Shown: positions 11,100 to 21,525 of the stretch, one piece after another
How positions within the stretch are numbered: position 1 is the stretch's first letter
Layout: every line of letters begins with the position of its first letter
Source: Pelobates cultripes
Lineage: Eukaryota; Chordata; Amphibia; Anura; Pelobatidae
Direction of reading: 5' to 3'
NCBI GenBank assembly: GCA_933207985.1
Contig: OW240913.1
Location: 262,294,783-262,358,782, forward strand
DNA length: 64,000 nt
Translations under genes and position numbers: made by a program
The notes under the pieces: generated by a model
Seen by the model: the letters and a program-made list of their open reading frames with translations, nothing else
Told to the model about the DNA's origin: nothing
Databases searched by the model: none

Positions 11100-11535
11100 G
11101 TAGTGTATAGGGTTACCAGTTTGTGCAGGTGATGTAGTGTGTTTGTGTGTAGTGGAAGCAGTGTGTATTTGTGTATAAGGGATGTATTATGTGTTTCTGG
11201 TTGTGTGTATGGGATGCATTGTGTGAATCTGTGTTTGTATGCATAAGGGATGCAAGGTGTGTGTCTGTATGTGTGTGCATTGAGTGTAAGAGATGCATTG
11301 TGTTTCTGTGTGTATGTAAGAAAAGAAGTGTGTGTGTGTTTGCATGTGTGTGTACGGGTTTGCATTGTCTGTTTCTGTGTATGTGTGCAAAGGATGCATT
11401 GTCTTTGTGTGTAAGGGTTGTATTGTGTGTGTGTGTGTAATGGATGCATTGTGTGTTTCTCTGTGTGTAGGGAAGCATGTTGTGTTTCTGTGTATGTATA
11501 GGGATGCATTGTGTGTGTGTGTGTGTGTGTGCGCG
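11100..11535. repeat. TG-rich minisatellite with gggatgcattgtgtg-like units
   Basis: Degenerate units of about 25-40 bp around gatgcattgtgtg. The same unit recurs at 50370-50590. Frames across it give only Cys/Val or Thr/His-rich strings. Confidence 0.8.
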
Positions 11536-11616
11536 TAGTGTGAAAGAGCTCCCTGTCTTGGCCCCTGTCCTATAGAGCTGCCCCTTCTGTCCCGTAGAGC
11601 TCTCCCCTGCACCTTA

Positions 11617-12290
11617 GTGGTCTCTCCTCTCCCCCACCCTCCCCTAGCAGTCTCTTCTCACACTCACCCACCCTCCCTGTGCTCTTCTCATCCCCCCCTC
11701 CACCCTCCCTGTGTTCTTCTCACTCCTCCCTCTATGTGTTCTCCTCACACCCCCTGTGTTCGTCTTACCCCCCTCCTCCCTGTGTTCTTCTTACTTCCCC
11801 CCTTGGTCGTTTTACTTCCCCACCTGTTCTTCTTACCCCCTTCTTCTTATTGCTCCCTCTTCTTCTTCTTACTCCCCACTCTTCTTCTTCTTATTCCCCC
11901 CTCCCCTTTTTATTCCCCCCTCCCCTCTTCTTGTTCCCCCCCTCTTGTTGTTCCCCCTCCCCTCCTTGTTCCCCCCCTCCCTCCCTTGTTCCCCCCCTCC
12001 CCACCTCCCCTCATCCCTCCCTTGTTCCCCCCTCCTCATCCCCCCCTCCCCTGTTCCCCCCCTCCCTCCCATCCCCCCCTCCTTATTTTCCCCTTATTCC
12101 CCCCCCCTCCCCTCATAATGCTATCCCCTTATTCCCCCCCCTCCCTCATCCCCCCCTCCCCTTATTCCCCCCTCCCCTCTCCCCCCCTCCTTATTCCCCT
12201 TGTTCCCCTCCCTCCCTCCCTCTTTGTTCCCCCTCTTCATTCCTCCTCCTCTTCCCTGTTCCCCCCCTCCTCCCTCTCTTCTTACCCCTC
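11617..12290. repeat. Polypyrimidine (C/T) tract
   Basis: About 670 bases almost purely C and T on the plus strand. The Pro/Leu/Ser-rich open frame running through it is a composition effect and is not called as a gene. A similar tract lies at 50600-51290 in the related hAT. Confidence 0.9.
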
Positions 12291-12715
12291 CCTGTGGCGT
12301 GGCCGGGCTGCACTCCGGTCGCGGTGGCTGGCCAGTGATAGGGTGCACACTGTGTGCGCCACTGTCAGTCACGGCCCGATTACAAAACAAAACTCCCAGA
12401 ACAGGAACTGCCAGTTTCCTGTAACCGGCAGACAATGCACACTCAGTGTCCACCTCCTCGACCAACTTCCAGCAGAACCCAGTGCCGCTACATTCAAAAC
12501 CCTTCCGCCTGAGGCTCTTAACAGAGCGCTCAGGCGGCTGCAGTATTTAAAGGGCCGGCCCGCCGCGGCCGGTCTTGGCAGTGAGAGGAGCAGGGCCGCC
12601 GGACCGGGGAAGCTGCCACCCGGCCCGGCGGCTTCAGCCAGGAACCCGGCCGGCCCTCAGGTGCCGCGGCCCACCGGGAAATTTCCCGGTATCCCGGTGG
12701 GCCAGTCCGGCCCTG

Positions 12716-13117
12716 CTCCCTCTCCTCTGACATATTTGCTCTAACCTTCAAACATGCAACCGTAACCTCAATTCTGAAAAAGCCCAACCTTGACCCTAAT
12801 TCCCCGTCCAACTACTGCCCCATCTCTCTACTGCTTTTTGTCTCCAAGATCCTTGAGCGAGTTGTGTATGTGAGATTGACAGACTTCCTCGAATCCAACT
12901 CTCTGCTTGACCCGCTTCAATCTGGATTCCGCGCTTGTCACTTTGTTGAAACAGCTATGACCAAAGTATACAATGATCTTATCACTGCTAAATCCCATGG
13001 CCACTACTCAATTCTAATTCTCCTCAACCTTTCTGCTGCTTTTGACACTGTTCATCATCAACAGCTTCTTCTCATCCTTCGTAATCTCGGTCTATAAGAT
13101 ACTGCTCTCTCCTAGTG
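12716..13117 (+). pseudogene. L2-type LINE, 3' part: N-terminal reverse transcriptase
   Basis: Continuation of the LINE interrupted at 8964. The sequence reads into [54 protein letters not shown] and [18 protein letters not shown], which are the first conserved RT blocks; the last contains the first catalytic Asp. The family's YADD block is missing: the coding region stops near 13097 (stop after NLGL) and is then replaced at about 13118 by Penelope-type sequence. The protein would copy LINE RNA at a nicked target. It is dead: split, truncated and with internal stops. Confidence 0.85.
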
Positions 13118-13735
13118 CTCTTCCTACCAGTCATTAATAAACTCAGCCAAATCACCAATCTCCCTGCTAACACCATCCTTGTAACCATGGATGTGAAATC
13201 TCTGTACAGCAACATTCCACAAACAGATGGAATCAATGCTTGCTTATATCGACAACCAAAAATACAGCCCCCAAATTATCACAGAACTGGCACTATTCAT
13301 CCTCACATAATTATTTCAGTTTTAACAATGAGGTTTACCTACAAACCATTGGCACTGCTATGGGTACTAAGATGGCACCCCAGTATGCTAATGTGTTTAT
13401 GGCAGATCTTGAACAGAGATTCCTAGAAATACAGCACAACAATCCATACAAATATCGCTATATCTATGATGTTTTCATAATTTGGACTGAAAGTGAAGAA
13501 AAACTGATACAATTCCAATGACTCTTTTAACTCATTCCATCCATCAAACTAAAATTGAATATTCCTCTAGATCTGTGAATTTTCTGGACACCATTGTGAC
13601 ATGCAACAATGGCACAGACAGGTGCAGTTACCTTCACAGCTCCAGTTACCTGCACATTCAGCAATGTGGTATACATGATTCAAAGCACCAAATACCACTT
13701 GCTACACTGGGGAAACCACCCAGCAATTAAATGGT
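13118..13735 (+). pseudogene. Penelope-like reverse transcriptase fragment
   Basis: Three overlapping frames are needed. The first gives ILVTMDVKSLYSNIPQTDGI, the Penelope-type block with the first catalytic Asp. The second gives QTIGTAMGTKMAPQYANVFM and then YIYDVFIIW, where the family has a YxDD-like catalytic pair; one Asp is replaced. The third gives SVNFLDTIVTCNNG. Penelope-like RTs copy element RNA and relate to telomerase-type enzymes. The N-terminal part and the GIY-YIG endonuclease are missing, and two frameshifts and a lost catalytic residue show it is dead. Confidence 0.85.
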
Positions 13736-14153
13736 AGAATGAATATACAGACACTCCATTAAACACCACAAAGAAGAATCCTACTGCACTCCTGTGGGAC
13801 ACCATTTTACCCAGCCTGGCCACTCAATGAAGGACCTAAAAATTAGTACTGAAAGGGGGTTTTAAAAATACCCAAGAAAGAAAAAACATTTGAAGCCAGA
13901 ATGATCAAATTGTTTAACAACAAGAATTGAGGACTAAATATTGATTTGGGTTTCCTGTTCCACTACCAACACTTTACATGAACACTCCCCCCAGTATTAT
14001 CTTACTGTTCTGTCACATGTATCAACATTTCCAATGATACATTTATTCTATCAATATACAAAGTACTATGTGTAGACCAATGTTTTCCCATACTCCTTTG
14101 CATGTATCCGTATATGTGACTGTGCATTTATATTTGTGTATATGAGTTAATGA

Positions 14154-14157
<4 letters not shown>

Positions 14158-14213
<56 letters not shown>

Positions 14214-14215
14214 AT

Positions 14216-14240
<25 letters not shown>
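14158..14240. repeat. (TA)n-(TG)n microsatellite
   Basis: About 50 bases of TA followed by TG. Counterpart of the tract at 7066-7098 in the inverted copy. Confidence 0.95.
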
Positions 14241-14249
<9 letters not shown>

Positions 14250-14848
14250 AAAATGTGTATATGCATGCATACATGTATGTATATGTGAATAGGTGTATGT
14301 GTACATATATTTCTGGTCTGTGTTTTGTGTAGGCATATTTGTATATGTGTAGGTACATGTATTGGTGCTTGTGTGTGGATGTATGTGTAGGTGTTCATGT
14401 ACATATATTTGGGCATTTGGTTGTATTTACATGTATATTGTTCTATGTACTTGTGTATATTGTGTATGTACTTGTGTATACTTGTACATATACACTACTT
14501 GTGTATATATGTATGTACATGTGTGTGAGTGTGTGTCTGTGTATGCTGGATATAGGCCTACATGCATATCCTGTAACTCTTGGATGGGAATTCATGCATT
14601 ATTAATATAAGTGATTATTTTGTTTTTACTCTCCCATTTTAGCACCATCTTCTGCACTGTTTGCTTGTGTTTTTTTTTCTCTCTCTCCCCTCTCACTCTG
14701 TGATCTTCACACAACATATTCACAACCCTCTGCGATAATGGTGTCTATTTTCTATCAAACCTGTGTCTTATCTGCACTCATGTCGCTTTAACCCTGTATC
14801 ACAACTCAACTTTGAATTCTATGTGTCATCTAGCTCAGAAATGCTTTA

Positions 14849-14883
14849 GACTTGAGAAAGGGAGGTTCTCCCTAAAGCTTGTC
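14849..14883 (+). ncRNA. Hammerhead-like motif in Penelope-like 3' region
   Basis: gac, TTGAGAA core, extra A, GGGAG/CTCCC stem II with a 3-base loop, then TAAAGCTT and gtc. Stem I gac/gtc is 3 bp; stem III would be one A-U pair closing GC. The G of GAAA is replaced. A CCAATAAA block follows about 25 bases on, which could be a poly(A) signal. Confidence 0.4.
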
Positions 14884-14989
14884 ATTAACAAATCCTGTTA
14901 GTCCAATAAAAAAAGGTATTACAAGATACAAATTTTATCAGTTTTTTACATATATATTACTGGACTAATACGGCTACAATCTCTACATA

Positions 14990-15000
14990 CATACATATAC

Positions 15001-15052
<52 letters not shown>
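14990..15052. repeat. (AT)n microsatellite, left half
   Basis: An AT repeat that stops at the left LTR and resumes at 20573 beyond the right LTR, so the LTR element landed in it. Confidence 0.95.
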
Positions 15053-15055
<3 letters not shown>

Positions 15056-15572
15056 GACAAACTTACTTTCCTGTGTGTGTTTGTCCAGGATCTTTTGGCA
15101 ACCGCACAGCCCTCTAGGGTAAGAAAACCAGGTCAAGACAAAGTCCAGTTTAAAAAAGGCCTCTGGCCTGTTTATTTTCTGTTGTTGTGAAGTAACAGGA
15201 TACAATGAACAGCAAATCTTCTTTCTCCACAAAAATACCTTCTTTCTCCTCCAAAACACTTCCCTCACTTCACCCTTCTTTAACTGCAGTTATATAGCTG
15301 CTCACAGCCCCTACAGGTGAGGCTAATGACCTCGTTAGGCAGTGAGCCAGAACTCTATGGGAAACTCTGACAGTGGGTGGAGAATCGGCCCACCCTGCTC
15401 TTCCGAATACTCCACCCCAGGGACCCAAATAACAACAGAGGAAAAAAAACTACATTTAAACTTAACTTTCCCTGGGGCTGCATGTGCTTACCCACATGTC
15501 CGGATAGTGGCTATGCAAAAGTCTGGGTGCCAGATATACACCCCTGACCACCTGACCCAACACTCTGTTACA
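15053..15572 (-). repeat. 3' LTR of gmr1-like element
   Basis: 520 bp, nearly identical to 20026-20572. It lacks the 27-base segment around 20340-20366 of the other LTR. Confidence 0.93.
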
Positions 15573-15592
15573 TATCCTCCCCCCCAGCTCAG
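15573..15592 (-). other. Polypurine tract of gmr1-like element
   Basis: On the minus strand CTGGGGGGGAGGATA ends exactly at the 3' LTR. This is the RNase H-resistant primer for plus-strand DNA. Confidence 0.8.
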
Positions 15593-15639
15593 ACCTAGTG
15601 GGGTGAGCGACCACAGAAAACAAATTTTCTCGCGACAAA

Positions 15640-18158
15640 CTGTCAGCATTTCCATGTTTAGACCCCGGCCTGTATGTTCAACTGTAAAAATGAAATGGTT
15701 GTAAACTGAGGAACCACCTTGTCACCCTGGCATTATTATCTTTGTTTTGACTCATCTAGGTTAAGGGGGCATGGTCTGTGACCAACCTACATTTTCTACC
15801 CAGCAGATAATATTTCAATGAGTCTAAGGCCCATTTTATGGCAAGGCATTCTTTTTCCACTATAGAATAATTTTTTTCAGCGGGTGTCAGCTTCCTACTT
15901 AAATAAAACACTGGGTGTTCTTCACCCTGAATTTCCTGAGACAGAACTGCCCCTAACCCAAGCTCTGATGCATCGGTTTGGACAATAAACTCTTTAGTGA
16001 AATCCGGGGTTACCAGAACCGGTTGGTTGCACAAAGCCTCTTTCAAAATTACAAACGATTTTTCTGCCTCTACTGACCACTTAACCACTAGTGGGGCTTT
16101 ACCTTTAGTGAGATCCGTTAAAGGAGCTCCTAATGTAGCAAAACTAGGAATAAATCGCCTGTAATACCCAATAAGTCCTAAGAAAGTCCTAACTTGCTTT
16201 TTAGTGAGGGGGCGTGGCCAATTTTGTATGGCCTCCACTTTTGCTGTTTGGGGCTTAACTAGTCCTCTCCCAATCGAATAACCCAGATATTTTGCCTCTT
16301 CCAAACCTATAGTACACTTAGATGGGTTAGCAGTTAAACCAGCTAGGCGGATAGAGTCCAGTACTGCCTGCACTTTGGGAAGATGTGAAGCCCAGTCAGG
16401 ACTGTGAATGACTATGTCATCTAAGTATGCGGCTGCATAACGGCTGTGAGGCTTCAAAATCCTATCAATCAGTCTTTGAAAAGTGGCAGGGGCCCCATGT
16501 AACCCAAATGGTAGCACCTTGTATTGGAATAATCCCCCTGATGTCGAAAAAGCTGTCTTTTCTTTTGCTCTGTCTGTAAGAGGTACTTGCCAATAACCCT
16601 TCATCAGGTCTAAAGTAGTCAGGTACCGAGCCTTACCCAGTCTCTCTATCAGTTCATCAACCCTAGGCATTGGATAAGCATCAAATTCTGACACACTATT
16701 TAATTTACGAAAATCATTACAAAATCTTAACGAACCATCAGGTTTTGGCACCAGTACTATAGGGCTGTTCCACTCACTTTGTGATTCCTCAATAATATCA
16801 AGAGCTAACATTTTCTTAATTTCTGCAGCTACCGCCTCTTTCTGTGCTTCTGGGATTCTATACGGTTTAAGACTTATCTTCACCCCTGGTTCTGTAACGA
16901 TATCATGCTTGATAACGTTAGTCCTGCCAGGAACTACAGAAAATACATCCCGGTTTCTACCAATAAAGTCCCTTACTTCCTGTTTCTGGTGTGGGGACAG
17001 GGTGTCTGGTATATTTACTTCAAGTTCACTACCAGTCTTATTAGTGATAATTGAAGTAGTTAAGACCTCTCTGTCCTTCCAGGGTTTTAGTAAATTTATA
17101 TGATATATTTGCTCGGGTTTTCTCCTATTGGGTTGTCTCACTTTATAATTAACTTCCCCAACCTGTTCAAAAACCTCATATGGGCCATGCCAAGATGCTA
17201 GAAATTTATTTTCTACTGTAGGGACCAAAACAAGCACCCTGTCTCCTGGGTGAAAAACTCTCAGTCTGGCATTTTTATTATAACTGTTTTTCTGGGCCTC
17301 TTGGGCTTTTTGCATATGTTCTTTAACTATTGGCATGACAGCCGCCATCCTATCTTGCATTTGAGCTATGTGCTCAATTACACTACGGTACGGATTGGAC
17401 TCCTGTTCCCAGGTTTCTTTTGCTATATCTAGCAGACCTCTGGGATGATGGGCATATAGAAGCTCAAAAGGAGAGAACCCCGTAGAAGCTTGTGGCACCT
17501 CCCTTATGGAGAACATTAGATAGGGTAGTAAGCAGTCCCAATTCTTACCATCTTTGTCAATTACTTTCCGTAACATACTTTTTAAGGTCTTGTTAAACCG
17601 TTCTACCAGTCCGTCTGTCTGGGGATGGTAAACAGAGGTCCTAAGATGTTTAATTTGAAGTAGTTTGCATAACTCCTTTGTAACTTTAGACATAAATGGT
17701 GTACCCTGATCTGTCAAAATTTCTTTTGGTATGCCCACCCGGCTAAACAGGAGCATGAGTTCTCTAGCTATTGTCTTTGCAGACGTGTTACGTAGGGGTA
17801 CTGCTTCCGGGTACTTGGTAGCATAGTCCAGGATCACCAATATATACTGATGCCCCCTTGCAGACTTTACCAGAGGGCCTACCAAGTCCATGGCAATCCT
17901 TTCAAAAGGTATTTCTATTATAGGCAATGGTACCAGAGGACTGCGGTATGCCTTAAAAGGGGCGGTGTGTTGGCATTCAGGACAAGAAGAACAATAATTC
18001 GCAACTGAAGCAAATACCCCAGGCCAATAAAACCTCTGTAAGACTCTTTCTTTTGTCTTTTCTATGCCTAAATGTCCCCCCAGTATATGGCTGTGTGCAA
18101 GATTTAGGACTGTATGTCTGAAAGGCTTAGGAACAAGTAGTTGTTTTACAACATCCAT
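15640..18158 (-). pseudogene. pol: gmr1-like pol: integrase, reverse transcriptase, RNase H
   Basis: The open part (15756-18158, 800 residues) begins with an HHCC zinc module (GGHLGIEKT then CSSCPECQ, about residues 24-60). The integrase core follows with Asp in IAMDLVG, Asp in ILTDQGTPF and Glu in QTDGLVERFNKTLK. After a linker come RT blocks (FCNDFRKLN, TTLDLMKGYWQVPL, catalytic YLDD in AAAYLDDIVIHS) and RNase H (IVQTDASELGLGAVLSQ, then LVTDHAPLT). A premature TAG follows and a later TGA also lies in frame; the frame otherwise runs to about 15640 (GSKHGNADSLSR-like end). Integrase inserts the DNA copy; RT-RNase H makes it. The order IN-RT is opposite to ordinary Ty3/gypsy. The Met start is only the first after a stop; the true product would be a Gag-Pol fusion. 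Confidence 0.93.
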
Positions 18159-18394
18159 CCCCTTTTTCTCTATATATCAGATCATTCTGTACCTCAAAGT
18201 AAGGAAAAGAAGGGGCTCTATCTAGTTGTACTGGATCATCAGTTGAAACCTGGATATTTTTACGGGCCTCTGCAAGAGGTCTTCCCATTGCGCTTTCCTG
18301 AAGTTAACAGGACTAACTTCTAATTCAGGGAAGTTAATGCCTTGATCCTGATCGTTATCAGACTCCTGACTATCGTGGCCCTGGTCATCTCCTA

Positions 18395-19033
18395 CTAAAG
18401 CTGGCTGTGACTTGAGGCTTCAGCCTTCTCTGGTCTTATGCCTAGTCCTTCCCATTCTATGTCAGAAAAAGGGAACACATTTCCAGAATCATCATCATTT
18501 GTTATACAATCATGAGCTACTTTTCCTGGAGACCCCCACAAGTCTAAAAATTGTGGGAAATCCCTTCCCAACACCATATCATAAGCCAATTTGTCCACTA
18601 CCCCCACTCTATGATTCACAGTACCAAAAAGGCTTTCAAATTTTAGCAAAACTGTAGGATATTCACGTTTGTCACCATGAACACAAATTATACCAATTTT
18701 CTGCAATGCATCAACATCGGCTTCAGGTACAAGGCATTTTGCTATCAATGTCGCCATACTTCTGGAGTCTAATAGAGCTCTAACCTCTTTCCCATTCACC
18801 CTTATGGAACATATCTGTGGATTGTGACAACAGTTGGCAACAGCAGATTCCATACAATTCAGCAAACAAGACAATTGTACATCCTGATTAATCATATTGC
18901 ATTGCATAGGTTCATCAATCAAGGGACAGTCTCTAGCTTTATGTCCAGGTTCATCACACCGGAAGCATTTAATATCGTCAACTGTCCCCCACCTAGACCC
19001 TTTTCCAGGAATAACATTTCTAGGCAAAAGCAT
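18395..19033 (-). pseudogene. gmr1-like nucleocapsid zinc knuckle and protease
   Basis: The frame starts with a Gag tail that includes the zinc knuckle [14 protein letters not shown] (CX2CX4HX4C), then an aspartic protease with ALLDSRSMATLI at about residues 85-96, where the family has DSG or DTG. Gly to Arg at the active site should kill the enzyme. Downstream GRDFPQFLDL resembles the second conserved part of gypsy proteases. It overlaps the capsid frame (18919-19950) in another phase, so a frameshift lies near 19030. The protease would process Gag and Pol. Confidence 0.85.
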
Positions 19034-19950
19034 ATGGGGTCTCTGAGAATATGTCTCTTGTTCCTCTGTGTCTCTGAAACCTTGAAAATTCTTACCAGGT
19101 CTTTCAGCAGCTGGAGTCTCTGCTTAGCCTTTGTGTTGTTGAGCCACTGTCTGTCATCTGCAGCAACATATCTTTCCACCAAACCAATTAACTCATCAGC
19201 TGTTTGTGGATCGCTCTGACTGACCCATCGACGCAGTGAAGCAGGCAAGCCCCGCAGGAATCTGTCCATCACAAGAAGTTCCATGATATGGCTTGCCGTA
19301 TTTATTTCTGGTTGTAACCACTTTCTAGCAAGATGTATCAGGTCAAACATCTGGGAGCGGATAGGTTTCTCTTGGTTGAAAGACCAGGCATGAAATCTTT
19401 GGGCACGAACTGCCCTAGTCACACCAAGTCGTGCAAGGATCTCAGCCTTCAGTTTGGAGTAGACCCCTGCCTGTGCTGGTTCCAGGTCATAGAAAGCCTT
19501 CTGGGGTTCTCCAATAAGAAAAGGTGCCAGTATGCTTGCCCACTCACTCACCGGCCACTCTTCTCTCTCAGCTGTCCTCTCAAACGCTAGCAGGTATGCT
19601 TCCACATCATCTGTAGGTGTCATCTTCTGCAGGTAACGGCTGGCTCTGATCATTTTAACCTCGGACTGCGTCCCATCCGAGACTCTGGTCAGTCCCTTGG
19701 TCAAAGCCTGTATCTCCTTCTGTATCATACTGGTGGCCTGATGTTGCTCCTCTCTGAGCAGGCGGTTTGCCTCAGCTTGGGCTGCCATAACCTGCTGGAT
19801 CAAAGCATCTGTGTTGGCCTTTTGCGTAATTACCAGTTGCTGTAGGGCTGTAATATTTTCCTGTTGTGCGGCTGTAGCCTCCTGCTGTACGGCTGTAGCC
19901 TTTTGCTGTGCAGCTGTAGTTTGCAACAAGACTTTCACAACTTCCTCCAT
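18919..19950 (-). pseudogene. gag: gmr1-like Gag capsid region
   Basis: About 300 residues are Gag-like. An N-terminal Gln/Ala-rich coiled-coil-like segment (residues 10-75, repeated TAAQQ and TAVQQ) is followed by a capsid-like part with [40 protein letters not shown] and [13 protein letters not shown]. These blocks match the retrotransposon Gag family that assembles the particle and binds RNA. The final 45 residues are out of phase with the zinc knuckle frame, showing a frameshift. The start at 19950 lies about 75 bases inside the 5' LTR, consistent with the first gene of the element. Confidence 0.85.
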
Positions 19951-20007
19951 ATTTCTACAGGCTTGTTTGGCTTCCAGTTAATACCCACAGGCTTCTTTAG
20001 TGCAGTG

Positions 20008-20025
20008 CCCGCATTCTCCACCATA
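20008..20025 (-). other. Candidate primer binding site of gmr1-like element
   Basis: Two bases inside the 5' LTR, the minus strand reads TGGTGGAGAATGCGGGC; TGG complements a tRNA CCA end. The tRNA was not identified. Confidence 0.55.
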
Positions 20026-20569
20026 TGTGACAAACTTACTTTCCTGTGTGTGTTTGTCCAGGATCTTTTGGCAACCGCACAGCCCTCTAGGGTAAGAAAA
20101 CCAGGTCAAGACAAAGTCCAGTTTAAAAAAGGCCTCTGGCCTGTTTATTTTCTGTTGTTGTGAAGTAACAGGATACAATGAACAGCAAATCTTCTTTCTC
20201 CACAAAAACACCTTCTTTCTCCTCCAAAACACTTCCCTCAATTCACCCTGCTTTAACTGCAGTTATATAGCTGCTCACAGCCCCTACAGGTGAGGCTAAT
20301 GACCTCGTTAGGCAGTGAGCCAGAACTCTATGGGAAACCTGGGCTGGACTCATGCACAACCACACTGACAGTGGGTGGAGAATCGGCCCACCCTGCTCTT
20401 CCGAATACTCCACCCCAGGGACCCAAATAACAACAGAGGGAAAAAAAAACTACATTTAAACTTAACTTTCCCTGGGGCTGCATGTGCTTACCCACATGTC
20501 AGGATAGTGGCTGTGCAAAAGTCTGGGTGCCAGATATACACCCCTGACCACCATCCCCAACACTCTGTT

Positions 20570-20572
<3 letters not shown>
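20026..20572 (-). repeat. 5' LTR of gmr1-like element
   Basis: 547 bp, direct repeat of 15053-15572, starting TGTGACA and ending TGTTACA. Confidence 0.93.

Positions 20573-20617
<45 letters not shown>
20573..20617. repeat. (AT)n microsatellite, right half
   Basis: Continuation of the AT tract at 14990-15052 on the other side of the LTR element. Confidence 0.95.
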
Positions 20618-20620
<3 letters not shown>

Positions 20621-20819
20621 CGCGTTAAACAGGCTCAAAGAAGTAAAACTGCTAAGAATTAGAATCGTGTCTAGGAGTGGAAACCTGCCCTGTTGTATTA
20701 TTCAATAAAGCAGGTTTAAACAGCTTACATATAAATCTGAGATGCCTGCACCATTAAATGTATAAAAGACACGAATGGGGTATGTGCTATTAGGTAATGT
20801 AGGTGTTACAATTACAAAT

Positions 20820-21525
20820 TACCGTATATACTCGTGTATAAGTCGATCTCATGTATAAGTCGAGTCCAGTTTTGTGACCAACAATTGTGAAATATGCTAT
20901 GCCTCGTGGATAAGTCGAGGGTAAAACTTGGGGCTATGAAATTCTGTGATTTTTATAATTATATACACACACACTCATACAAACACACACTCTGCATTAT
21001 ATACACACACACACTCATACAAACACACACTCTGCATTATATACACACACTCTGTGTATATAATGCAGAGTGTGTATATAATGCAGAGTGTGTGTTTGTG
21101 TAGTGTGTGTGAACTAGGTGGGGGGAGGGCATTTTTCTTATTTTAATTTTAATTTTATTTTAATATTATTTTTTTATTATTTAAATTTTTTTTTTGTCCC
21201 CCCTTCCTGCTTGTTAACTGGTCAGTGAGGGGGGCTATCTTAATCCCTGGTGGTCCAGTGGCATGGGCTGTGAAGGGGGGGGGGCGGCAGGAAGCATTTA
21301 CTTACCTTTCCTGCAGCTCCTGTCAGCTCCCTTCTCCTCCGTTCCGGTCAGCTCCACTGTAAGTCTCGCGGTCTGGTTGCCGCGCGGATCGTTGCCATGG
21401 CTCTGACGGCTGCGGCTCTCTAAGTTGCCATAATACAGACAGTGACTCGAGTATAAGTCGAGTGGGGGTTTTTAAGCACAAAAAATGTGCTGAAAAACTA
21501 GACTTATACTCGAGTATATACTGTA
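20820..21525. mobile_element. MITE with TACCGTATATACTCG-type inverted ends
   Basis: The left end reads taccgtatatactcgtgtat; the right end, on the other strand, tacagtatatactcgagtat. Internal subterminal copies of gtataagtcgag recur (20850, 20910, 21450). It contains a CA repeat (20965-21110), a T-rich stretch and a GC-rich part. No protein. No clear target duplication, so the superfamily is open. Confidence 0.7.

Larger units (their letters stand above)
8965..12715. mobile_element. Large hAT-like non-autonomous element (3.75 kb) inserted in L2 LINE
   Basis: It starts with CAGGGCCGGACTGG and ends with CCAGTCCGGCCCTG, a perfect 14-base terminal inverted repeat. ctccctct flanks it at 8957-8964 and 12716-12723, a perfect 8-bp duplication, the hAT hallmark. 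Excising one duplication copy brings the LINE reading frame back together. No transposase is visible. Inside are a hammerhead-like scrap, pieces shared with the repeat at 48.8-51.6 kb, a gap, TG-rich sequence, a polypyrimidine tract (11617-12290) and a GC-rich end. Superfamily is inferred from the ends and duplication length. Confidence 0.85.
13118..14960 (+). mobile_element. Penelope-like element, 5'-truncated, in the L2 LINE
   Basis: It starts inside RT coding sequence (13118-13735) and continues with a non-coding 3' part holding a TA/TG microsatellite (14158-14240), the block shared in inverse with 6385-7310, a hammerhead-like motif (14849-14883) and a CCAATAAA block. The end at about 14960 is set by the ggactaatacggctac block, beyond which an AT repeat begins. 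Target duplications were not found. Confidence 0.7.
15053..20572 (-). mobile_element. Ty3/gypsy LTR retrotransposon, gmr1-like, near complete
   Basis: Two direct LTRs (15053-15572 and 20026-20572) start TGTGACA and end TGTTACA. Coding is on the minus strand, so the right LTR is the 5' one. A G-rich polypurine tract abuts the left LTR (15573-15592) and a primer-site candidate beginning TGGTGGAGAATGCGGG abuts the right LTR. The order is gag, protease, integrase, RT, RNase H. Integrase before RT is the hallmark of the gmr1 group within Ty3/gypsy. Stops and a frameshift break it. The LTRs differ by few substitutions plus a roughly 27-base indel, so insertion is fairly recent. Flanks are AT repeat, which hides the target duplication. 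Confidence 0.92.

Noticed and set aside
11617..12744. 375-residue Pro/Leu/Ser-rich open frame
   Set aside because: It runs through a C/T tract and into a GC-rich hAT end; length is a composition effect and it has no domain.
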